A stretch of DNA of 64,000 bases from Dyella_A sp051962475. GTDB lineage: Bacteria; Pseudomonadota; Gammaproteobacteria; Xanthomonadales; Rhodanobacteraceae. Under the pieces are notes generated by a model, which was not told where the DNA came from, made no database searches, and was given only the letters and a program-made list of their open reading frames with translations. The stretch is from positions 339,036 to 403,035 of the forward strand of contig NZ_JBQCCF010000069.1 of assembly GCF_051962475.1 (NCBI RefSeq), in the 5' to 3' direction. Positions 1 through 5,752 of the stretch are shown piece after piece. Position numbers and translations under genes: made by a program. The stretch's first letter is position 1. Each line of letters starts with the position of its first letter.

Positions 1-82
1 GAGCCAGCGACTGGGCCTTGAAGGCGCTATCGGAGAACTGCTTGGCGTAGGCAAACGCATGGTTGGTGAACTGCTGATTCAT
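1..82 (-). CDS. Phasin family protein (N-terminal fragment, cut by window edge)
   Basis: Only the first 27 codons lie in the window. They read MNQQFTNHAFAYAKQF and continue with SDSAFKAQSLA. This resembles the N-terminus of proteobacterial phasins, the amphipathic proteins that coat polyhydroxyalkanoate granules (family knowledge). A GAGGGGA ribosome binding site precedes the ATG by a few bases. A good promoter and a TTGCAGTGCAA inverted repeat lie upstream. The short fragment limits certainty. Confidence 0.65.
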   Translation of the reverse strand, partial: MNQQFTNHAFAYAKQFSDSAFKAQSLA

Positions 83-120
83 GGCGATCTCCCCTCGATG
101 GGGTGGCTGGTAGTGGAGCC

Positions 121-149
121 ACCTTACCAAAGGCCATGTTGCAGTGCAA
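121..149 (-). promoter_or_regulatory. Sigma70-type promoter of the phasin gene with overlapping inverted repeat
   Basis: On the minus strand a TTGCAC -35 box and a TAAGGT -10 box are separated by exactly 17 bp, and the -10 ends 38 bp before the phasin ATG. The -35 box is part of the inverted repeat TTGCAGTGCAA (139-149). Regulators of phasin genes (PhaR) bind TGC/GCA-type inverted repeats in other proteobacteria, so this repeat could be a repressor operator. That role is inferred. Confidence 0.5.
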
Positions 150-234
150 TATATTTTTTGTTTCCGCGCTTGGCGTTTAACCAAAAGTCATGTCTTTCAG
201 TTACATGACAACGTTGCCACACCGGTGCACTGCG

Positions 235-597
235 TCAAAAACTGCGCGCCGAGCACTCTGCGCCCGAGGTGCAGGTTTCGTGCACCACCACCCGATCCAG
301 GCCCGGCAAACGCGGCGCGAGACGTTCCCAGATCCAGCGCGCCAGCATCTCGCTGGTCGGATTCTCGAGTCCCTCGATGTCGTTCAGATAGTGATGGTCC
401 AGCTGCTCGTAGAGCGGCGCGAACGCCGCCTTGACGTCGGCGAAGTCCATCACCCAGCCCAGCGTCGGATCGGGCTCGCCCTGCACGTGGATTTCGATGC
501 GGAACGAGTGCCCGTGCAGGCGCGCGCACTTGTGCCCGGCAGGCACGTTGGGCAGGCGGTGAGCCGCCTCGAGCTGGAACACCTTGAAGATATGCAT
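235..597 (-). CDS. queD: 6-carboxy-5,6,7,8-tetrahydropterin synthase (QueD)
   Basis: This cytosolic enzyme converts 7,8-dihydroneopterin triphosphate to 6-carboxytetrahydropterin, the second step of queuosine and 7-deazaguanine synthesis. The 120-residue product has the normal family length. It begins MHIFKVFQLEAAHRLP and carries the zinc-ligand region (AAHRLP, then LHGHSFRIEI), the ENPTSE segment and a C-terminal VVVHET motif near residues 103-108. The tail after VHET runs a few residues further (CTSGAECSARSF), as in related proteins. It is a single gene whose 5' side faces the left boundary of the integrated island, about 60 bp away. The start codon is ATG. Confidence 0.95.
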   Translation of the reverse strand: MHIFKVFQLEAAHRLPNVPAGHKCARLHGHSFRIEIHVQGEPDPTLGWVMDFADVKAAFAPLYEQLDHHYLNDIEGLENPTSEMLARWIWERLAPRLPGLDRVVVHETCTSGAECSARSF

Positions 598-655
598 ATC
601 GTCTCGCCGGAATCAGAGAAGCCCGCGCGTGGCGCGGAAACGTCGGCGGGGCGAA

Positions 656-672
656 TGGTGGCTATGGGTGGA
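656..672. repeat. Island attachment-site repeat, distal copy
   Basis: TGGTGGCTATGGGTGGA is identical to the last 17 nt of the tRNA-Met gene (reverse orientation) at 16595-16611. Similarity continues with CGAA after two mismatches, so the functional core may be slightly longer. The copy is not part of an intact tRNA. It marks the end of the island away from the integrase. Confidence 0.85.
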
Positions 673-689
673 GGCGAAGCATAGCCACC
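657..689. repeat. Perfect 10-bp inverted repeat built on the attachment core
   Basis: GGTGGCTATG (657-666) and CATAGCCACC (680-689) are perfect inverted repeats with a 13-nt loop. On the minus strand the hairpin ends in CATAGCCACCA. It therefore mimics a tRNA-Met acceptor stem with a CCA end, minus the body of the tRNA. No T-run follows on either strand, so it does not look like a terminator. Confidence 0.7.
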
Positions 690-1033
690 GTCCGGCCGGA
701 GATTCTAACGTTTCCGCGGACTTATGCGGGCCGAGAGGATCGCATGTTGCGACCACTGTAGCAATCGCTGTAGCAGTCTCTGTAGCAACTGCATAGAACC
801 ACCGAGCGGCAACCAAAATGTTTTGCTGCAAATTTTCGAGACGGTATCTAACGATCTCGGTGCCTGCCTTACCCCCCGTGGGGGCTCACGGTGCTTGTCG
901 GATCAGCAACCAGGCACACTCTCATCGAGAGGCTCGGCGACAGTCCTCGTTGGCCGTCAATCTGATCAGGGAGGCGCTCGATCCAGACGACCTCACTCCA
1001 AGGCCGGCCTCCCGACGTTGCCTTAGGGGAAGG
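690..1033. other. Island end without a convincing gene
   Basis: No reading frame here looks coding on either strand. Frames up to 136 codons exist on the plus strand, but they lack a ribosome binding site and any recognisable motif. The segment holds three CTGTAGCA repeats at its left and otherwise nothing I can name. Confidence 0.6.
756..787 (+). repeat. Three direct CTGTAGCA repeats, 12-bp period (candidate integrase/excisionase arm sites)
   Basis: CTGTAGCA occurs at 756, 768 and 780, exactly 12 bp apart, about 85 bp inside the distal attachment repeat. A matching set lies at the other island end overlapping the integrase start. Tandem short repeats on both sides of att cores are typical of arm-type sites for tyrosine integrases or their directionality factors. 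The binding role is inferred. Confidence 0.6.
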
Positions 1034-1210
1034 TCAGGAAGAGGCCATTCCGACCTGCACGTCCACGGAATCGGCCGCCGCCTCGGCGGCCTTGGCAACT
1101 TGAGGAAACCTGGGAAGCTGCGTCAGCGACACATCTGGGTTGAGCACAGCGGAAGTGACGCATATCGCCAGGTGGCGCAGGCCGGCGCTAACAAATGGGA
1201 AATTTGTCAC
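1034..1210 (-). CDS. Candidate small protein of 58 residues (GTG start), unknown
   Basis: A frame starting with GTG overlaps the end of the nucleotidyltransferase gene by 23 bp and ends in TGA at 1034-1036. The product has a mixed N-terminus, an alanine-rich helix (AKAAEAAADSV) and ends GMASS. Third-position GC is about 70 percent, compatible with coding in this island. No ribosome binding site is obvious and no family is recognised. It could be a translationally coupled fifth gene of the operon or a chance frame. Confidence 0.22.
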   Translation of the reverse strand: MTNFPFVSAGLRHLAICVTSAVLNPDVSLTQLPRFPQVAKAAEAAADSVDVQVGMASS

Positions 1211-1856
1211 TCGCTAGCAAGATCTTAGTTTGGGCGCTTGTCAGCACGGCATCGGTGCTCGGGTGGAGACTGATCGCCACGCGGCCGCCTTTAACTATCT
1301 GGAAGATTTCTTCCATAGGCCAAGCCAGACGGTCCATGAAGGATCGGAGGCGCTTGCCGCTGCGGCGAGCCTCCTCAACACGGTGGTGCTCTATCTCCGT
1401 CTGCTGGTCCGTATCGTTAAACCTAGGCACAAGCTCAAGGGCAAGATCTACGTCGCCGAGTTCGGCCTGGTCAGTTAGGTAGCTGCCAAACACGATCAGT
1501 TTTCGAATGCCATAAGCGAACTCTGGCGAGGCATTGATGGCCTCCACCCTGGCAATGGCTTCTTGGACGATTCGATCGGCCGCAGCTCGCTTGATAGGCT
1601 TCCTGGATGACGCCAGCGCCAGGGCATTTCCCTTTACCGTCGTCGCGTAGTACGGACAGCCACTTTGCTGAGAGACCTCAACGTACCCCTCCGCGACCAA
1701 TGCAGACAGCGCTTCAGCCGCAGAAGCCTCATCGATCCCCAGAGCCTCCGCTAGGGAGGCCACGTCCCACGCACCCCACTTACCCAACTTCCGAAGTGCC
1801 TTACGAAGGTCCATAGCCGGAACGCCAGCAATCACCATTTCTCGCGAAATCCTCAT
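1188..1856 (-). CDS. Winged-helix / minimal nucleotidyltransferase fusion protein
   Basis: The 222-residue protein has two parts. Residues about 18-80 form a winged helix-turn-helix (LAEALGIDEASAAEALSALV followed by a wing). Residues about 95-200 contain the MNT nucleotidyltransferase signature: G124-S125, nine residues, then D135-V-D137, within the segment beginning IVFGSYL. Such domains transfer nucleotides, often AMP, to proteins or tRNA and are common in toxin-antitoxin and defence modules such as MNT-HEPN and AbiE. I see no clear third acidic residue in the following strand (AISLHP), which may affect activity. The ATG overlaps the stop of the HicA-like gene by 4 bp (ATGA), so the genes are translationally coupled. 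It is the last well-supported gene of the operon. Confidence 0.75.
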   Translation of the reverse strand: MRISREMVIAGVPAMDLRKALRKLGKWGAWDVASLAEALGIDEASAAEALSALVAEGYVEVSQQSGCPYYATTVKGNALALASSRKPIKRAAADRIVQEAIARVEAINASPEFAYGIRKLIVFGSYLTDQAELGDVDLALELVPRFNDTDQQTEIEHHRVEEARRSGKRLRSFMDRLAWPMEEIFQIVKGGRVAISLHPSTDAVLTSAQTKILLASDKFPIC

Positions 1857-2110
1857 CGCCCTGCACCTACCCTGGCCCGACCATTACCCCCAACACGAAC
1901 CCACCGGCGGACCACTGCGCGAGAGTTGTTGAGCGCCTTATGATCGCCCGGGCTGCTGCCGCAGATGAGGACTCGTTCCTCGCCGCCAGGAAGAGTGACT
2001 CGGACGCGAAGGTGACCTCCACCTGTCGTCTCAACCCCTTTCACTGTTACGCCCGCCGTCTCCCACACCTTTATTGCCTGCCTCAGGCGAGACCTGACGT
2101 GCCGCGCCAT
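1853..2110 (-). CDS. HicA-like small basic protein
   Basis: The 85-residue protein has a basic N-terminal helix (MARHVRSRLRQAIKVWE). A beta-hairpin GGGHLRVRVTLPGGEERVLI follows, and then a segment with SSPGDHKALNNSRAVVRRW. A glycine/histidine (GGH or GSH) strand followed by a short basic helix recalls HicA mRNA interferases and related dsRBD-fold phage proteins, in which the histidine is catalytic. This is family-level resemblance only. No HicB-like partner is adjacent. The ATG start shares its A with the TAA stop of the glycosylase-like gene (TAATG). A TTG nine bases earlier is possible but less likely. The gene is tightly coupled on both sides. Confidence 0.5.
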   Translation of the reverse strand: MARHVRSRLRQAIKVWETAGVTVKGVETTGGGHLRVRVTLPGGEERVLICGSSPGDHKALNNSRAVVRRWVRVGGNGRARVGAGR

Positions 2111-2886
2111 TACGCCCAAGCCTCCACTACCTTGAGTGCAGCGGTCCGCCCTTCATCGAGAAGGTCTGCCCGAGTTTTCGACGACAGGAGCGAACGCGGC
2201 TTCCGTCCCAGGAAGTAAGCGATCCGCTCCGCGTTGGCCCCCGACGGATGCGGCAGCCCGCCGAGAATCTGCTTGGCATCAAGCGAGCCCTGCTGGACGA
2301 GGTATTCACACGCAGCTTGCGCCGCAGTTCCAAGTGGCACGTACAAAGCGCTACTGAGCGCGCGGCACTCGGGGGCAAACCACCTTTCCACCTGCTTCTT
2401 GAGAAAAGCAGATCGCGCCAGCCCAGCGCCACCGTAGCCCTTTCCCCTTTCCATCACCGGATAGCGCAGCGCTGACGTGAAGTGGACCAGGTGCGTGTGC
2501 GAGGTCCACAAGTCGGCGGTAGATGCCAAGCCGAGGCGTTCGGACACCCCTACCGAGTCCAGCAGGGCAATAAGATTCTTACGCAGAGGACCAGCGAAGC
2601 TCGCTACCTTCTTGGCAGCTTCGGCGGCTTCCGTAAAGGACCGCCCACCCAAGAGTGCTCGTCGCGCCACGGAAATCGCTTCCAGGGCCTGAGTGCGTCC
2701 AGGAGTGATGCCAACAAGGACGATCCGCGCAGAAGTATTCACATGATCGAAGGGCGCGTAGTAGACCTCATAGCGGCCCTCTGCATCCATCCGGAGGGAG
2801 GCCGGAAGGCCAGCGTGCTCGGCGAAGCTTCCGGGGAGATGCGCCAAGGTGTTTGCGTACTTGTCGAACAAGGAGTTCATGCTCAT
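2110..2886 (-). CDS. Uracil-DNA-glycosylase-superfamily-like protein
   Basis: The 258-residue protein shows the two signature regions of the UDG fold. The first is a VGITPGRTQ loop after a beta-strand at residues 58-66, the position of the G-x-x-PG water-activating motif. The second is LPHPSGAN at 211-218, the position of the HPS DNA-intercalating motif. Known members excise uracil or other modified bases from DNA. The acidic residue usual in motif 1 of classical enzymes is not evident here, so specificity cannot be predicted. ATG is preceded by AAGGGGAATC. It lies 12 bp after the upstream gene and runs into the HicA-like gene. Embedding in an accessory operon argues for a role other than housekeeping repair. 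Confidence 0.65.
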   Translation of the reverse strand: MSMNSLFDKYANTLAHLPGSFAEHAGLPASLRMDAEGRYEVYYAPFDHVNTSARIVLVGITPGRTQALEAISVARRALLGGRSFTEAAEAAKKVASFAGPLRKNLIALLDSVGVSERLGLASTADLWTSHTHLVHFTSALRYPVMERGKGYGGAGLARSAFLKKQVERWFAPECRALSSALYVPLGTAAQAACEYLVQQGSLDAKQILGGLPHPSGANAERIAYFLGRKPRSLLSSKTRADLLDEGRTAALKVVEAWA

Positions 2887-2898
2887 CGTGGATTCCCC

Positions 2899-3849
2899 TT
2901 AGGCGGTCTGGTCGAGATCTTCAATGGCGCGGTCCAACTCGACCCGCGGAACCCGATCGAAGCGGATGGCGAACGCAATGCCGCGCACACCATCCCGCTT
3001 GGTCTGCCACCGTGGTGATGGCATACGCATCAACGCACAGAGCGCTTCGTAGTAGTCAATGAACTTCCGCTCGCTACGGCCTGCCCCAATGACGTACCGC
3101 CCGTTATGGCGAGACCGTGGATCGAACCATTCACCGCCCCTGGCGACAGGCACGACTACAAAGTCGACGCCCCCATCGGCCGGCGGCGGCTTCGTTGATG
3201 AGGCGCCTCGCTCCGTAGGCCGGTATCCGTTCTTGATCAACCATCCCAAGACCTTCTCCGGCTCGGCGTAGCGACGCCCGTTCTCCTCGACGGTCTCGAA
3301 GTTCTTCCGATGGGCATTGGTGGTGACCGTTGCTTCACGAGCATCTACAAGCAACGCCACCTCTGAGAGCGTCAGGCGCTGCCCCTGATCCACCTTGAGC
3401 CGCGCCTCGGCCAGCTCAAGCAACCCAAACAGAATGCCTCGGTAGAAGTGACCCAGGACGACTTCGCCAGCCCCCATCTCGAACGGCTCGGGAATGCCCT
3501 CGGGCTCGGGATTAGCTAAGCGCTCCTCCTCATAGGAGGCAACCGTCGCCGGAGAAAACACCCGCTCTGTCGCGTACCGAAGCCCCGACACGCTGCCCGG
3601 GACAGCATCACTCCACGCCTGCCTCTGTACGTAGCGCTCAACGGTAGAAACCAGCCGGCCGATCTCGAACCTGTCCAGTCGGTCCAGGTAGTCCGGATGC
3701 CCCCCTTGGGCATAGTCGCTATCCGGATCGAGGCCAAGCGCACGCAGGCCAGCCCCTGGTCCGATGATCTGATCCATGAGTACCGATTGCTCATGGATCA
3801 ACAGCTGCACCTCTCGATCGAGCTGCGTGGATGTATAGCTGAGTGCCAT
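2899..3849 (-). CDS. Uncharacterised protein with central helix-turn-helix-like segment
   Basis: I do not recognise this 316-residue protein. The N-terminal half is helical and acidic. Residues about 165-215 contain LTLSEVALLVDAREATVTTN, which reads like a helix-turn-helix, followed by a possible wing (NGRRYAEPEKVLGWL). The C-terminal part carries beta-rich VDFVVVPVARGGEWFD. The chosen ATG has GGGGAGCAGGG just upstream. A GTG 30 bases earlier would add ten residues. It is the first gene of the four-gene operon, divergent from the serine recombinase across an AT-rich spacer, and could be its regulator or a sensor. Function unknown. Confidence 0.7.
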   Translation of the reverse strand: MALSYTSTQLDREVQLLIHEQSVLMDQIIGPGAGLRALGLDPDSDYAQGGHPDYLDRLDRFEIGRLVSTVERYVQRQAWSDAVPGSVSGLRYATERVFSPATVASYEEERLANPEPEGIPEPFEMGAGEVVLGHFYRGILFGLLELAEARLKVDQGQRLTLSEVALLVDAREATVTTNAHRKNFETVEENGRRYAEPEKVLGWLIKNGYRPTERGASSTKPPPADGGVDFVVVPVARGGEWFDPRSRHNGRYVIGAGRSERKFIDYYEALCALMRMPSPRWQTKRDGVRGIAFAIRFDRVPRVELDRAIEDLDQTA

Positions 3850-3952
3850 CCCTGCTCCCCTGTGATGTTGTGTTGTCACAAAATAACAGATGATTCAGTG
3901 TCGTCAAGCTGTATGAATACATTTTTTCAATTTGTGGGGCGCGGCGATGCGT

Positions 3953-3992
3953 GGTACAAAACGGCCTAATGCTCGTTAGGCCATTCTGTACC
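3953..3992. promoter_or_regulatory. 40-bp nested inverted repeat abutting the recombinase start codon
   Basis: An outer repeat GGTACA/TGTACC (3953-3958, 3987-3992) encloses an inner repeat GGCCTAA/TTAGGCC (3963-3969, 3976-3982). The two are joined by symmetric 4-nt linkers, with a 6-nt centre. It ends two bases before the ATG and occupies the place of the ribosome binding site. It could be an operator, a recombinase crossover site or an RNA structure controlling translation. Confidence 0.6.
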
Positions 3993-3993
3993 C

Positions 3994-4728
3994 ATGAAGA
4001 TCGTCAGTTATCTCCGTGTTTCCACCCGGCGTCAGGGGAGCAGCGGACTTGGGCTTGAGGCTCAGCTCGCAGCCATCAACGAGTATGCCCGCCAACGGTC
4101 CGCATCGATCATTGAGACCTTCACGGAGATCGAGAGCGGCAAGGGCACCGACAGGCCACAGCTTCAAAGGGCGCTTCACCTCGCCAAGGTGACGGGCGCC
4201 ACGCTCGTCATCGCCAAGCTTGACCGGCTTTCCCGCAACGCCGCATTTCTCCTCACGCTCCGGGATAGCGGCGTGCGTTTTATCGCTGCGGATATGCCCG
4301 ATGCGAACGATCTGACCGTAGGAGTCATGGCATTGGTCGCCCAGCAAGAGCGCGAGGCGATTTCCAAGCGGACGCGGGAAGCGCTGGCTGCTGCAAGGAG
4401 CCGCGGAATGCGGCTAGGCAACCCGAACGGCGCTTCGGCCCTTCGTCGCGCAGGCAAGGGAAATGCGGCCAGTTTGCAATCTATCCGTACGGCAGCGGAC
4501 GCACACGCTGGTGATTTGAGGCCCGTCGTTCGCGCTCTCGCCGCAGATGGAGTTACCAGTCTCGGCGCGATCGCTGTAGCGCTTAATAACAGGGGGATAC
4601 TCACTCCCCGCAAAAGGAGCTGGCACAAGTCTTCGGTACGGAACCTCCTACTGAGAATTGGCTACCTGGACCGAGAGTCCATGGAGACCAATCCGTCGAC
4701 TACTTGTGCCGGACTGGCTATCGACTGA
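3994..4728 (+). CDS. Serine recombinase (resolvase/invertase family)
   Basis: The 244-residue protein begins MKIVSYLRVSTRRQ, the catalytic N-terminal motif of serine recombinases, with the nucleophile serine in RVST. VIAKLDRLSRN (residues about 70-80) and AQQEREAISKRTREAL (the long E-helix) follow. The C-terminal 80 residues contain ALNNRGILTPRKRSWH, the typical DNA-binding part of recombinase-family proteins. These enzymes cut both strands through phosphoserine links and resolve or invert DNA. No Shine-Dalgarno sequence is visible. A 40-bp nested inverted repeat sits directly before the ATG. The 3' end overlaps the convergent winged-helix gene by 67 bp. It could act in element maintenance or as a DNA-inversion switch, but no second copy of the repeat was found nearby. 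Confidence 0.9.
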   Translation: MKIVSYLRVSTRRQGSSGLGLEAQLAAINEYARQRSASIIETFTEIESGKGTDRPQLQRALHLAKVTGATLVIAKLDRLSRNAAFLLTLRDSGVRFIAADMPDANDLTVGVMALVAQQEREAISKRTREALAAARSRGMRLGNPNGASALRRAGKGNAASLQSIRTAADAHAGDLRPVVRALAADGVTSLGAIAVALNNRGILTPRKRSWHKSSVRNLLLRIGYLDRESMETNPSTTCAGLAID

Positions 4729-5447
4729 GCCTGGGGGGAGCGGGACGCCAATCCCGCGAACAGGTCCTGATGCCCCGCGAAGTAGTAGCGGTTTGGGCCA
4801 AACTCCCCGTCCCGCGATGCCGGATTGACCGTACCGACGTCACGCCCGACGTTTTGAAGCAATTCAACCCCAAGTAGAGTGCTGATTGCGCGGCGAATAT
4901 CGCGCTCGGGTATGCCTGTCTGCCTATAAATTCTTTCATACGAAGCTACGCTGTACTCGAACCGATTGTCGCGTATGGCCGCCAGGTAGAGATAAAGCTT
5001 CATAGCGTGAAGCTCATGCTTGCTGCGTAGGTTGAACCGAGTGAACGGCAAGATCTGGTTGCCACGCACTAGACGCCTGCATGGAAGCTTGAACCAGCGC
5101 CGATCGCCAAGCTCTAGCGAGTATTGGCGCCATTGGGATGACCCCTCTGGGTGCACTAGCCGTCGCTCGGCTAGTTCGGACAACGCCTGGGAGACTTTGG
5201 CTCGGGAAAGCCCGGTCGCAGACTGGAGCTGGTCGTATGTTGCGGCCGCCACGCGTCGCAGCACTACTGCATCGCTTTCATCGCGCTCTTCTTCTGAGCG
5301 AAACACGAGGGCAACGTACGTGATCAGCGCCGCAGTTAACGCGGAAGCCGGACGCTCCCCCACCCCCCAGCGCAGGGACGTGAGCGAATCAATCACCGGC
5401 CTAGAGGGAACGGCCACCCAAGGCTTCCATAAGCTCCTAGCGACCAT
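4662..5447 (-). CDS. Winged-helix DNA-binding protein, function unknown
   Basis: The 261-residue protein has a winged helix-turn-helix at residues about 65-100 (YDQLQSATGLSRAKVSQALS, then LAERRLV). A second helical region, YLYLAAIRDNRFEYSVASYE at about 150-170, leads into another HTH-like stretch (TGIPERDIRRAISTLLGVEL). Two tandem winged helices resemble plasmid replication initiators and phage regulators, but the similarity is too general to assign either role. The ATG lies inside the end of a 51-residue membrane-protein gene, with GGAGAAG as ribosome binding site. The last 67 bp overlap the convergent serine recombinase gene, an arrangement that invites antisense coupling. Confidence 0.7.
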   Translation of the reverse strand: MVARSLWKPWVAVPSRPVIDSLTSLRWGVGERPASALTAALITYVALVFRSEEERDESDAVVLRRVAAATYDQLQSATGLSRAKVSQALSELAERRLVHPEGSSQWRQYSLELGDRRWFKLPCRRLVRGNQILPFTRFNLRSKHELHAMKLYLYLAAIRDNRFEYSVASYERIYRQTGIPERDIRRAISTLLGVELLQNVGRDVGTVNPASRDGEFGPNRYYFAGHQDLFAGLASRSPQAQSIASPAQVVDGLVSMDSRSR

Positions 5448-5592
5448 TCGACTTCTCCTTTACTACATACAACGCATAGCCGGCCACGAGCACCGCAGCG
5501 AGTGGAACGCACGCCTTCACAAGTTCTACCAACATCCCCGCATTCGCGCCCAACCAAGTCAGGCAGCGGAGTACGAACTGAGACTTGTCCAT
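5437..5592 (-). CDS. Small single-pass membrane protein of 51 residues
   Basis: The frame begins MDKSQFVLRCLTWLGANAGM. A hydrophobic helix follows (VELVKACVPLAAVLVAGYAL), ending YVVKEKSNGR. The predicted product is a one-helix inner membrane protein with a basic C-terminus, compatible with a holin-like or small regulatory protein, but no family is recognised. It overlaps the start of the winged-helix gene by 11 bp and its own end supplies that gene's ribosome binding site, so the two are translationally coupled. Upstream lies a 160-bp AT-rich spacer likely to hold the promoter. Confidence 0.55.
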   Translation of the reverse strand: MDKSQFVLRCLTWLGANAGMLVELVKACVPLAAVLVAGYALYVVKEKSNGR

Positions 5593-5752
5593 GGAAAATA
5601 ACCTCTGAGCTTCACCATGGACGAATTTTTAGGTTTCTACGTCGCTCTATCTAGATATCGGTGCAGATCAAGCTATCGCATGTAGTATTTTTTACCTTAA
5701 AAATCATATTTTTATGCAATGAAATGTCAGTACTTGCGAAACGCATCTTAGT

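Noticed and set aside
818..1228. 136-codon plus-strand frame near the island end
   Set aside because: No ribosome binding site, no recognisable motif, and composition like random GC-rich sequence. It runs into the 3' end of the nucleotidyltransferase gene on the other strand.
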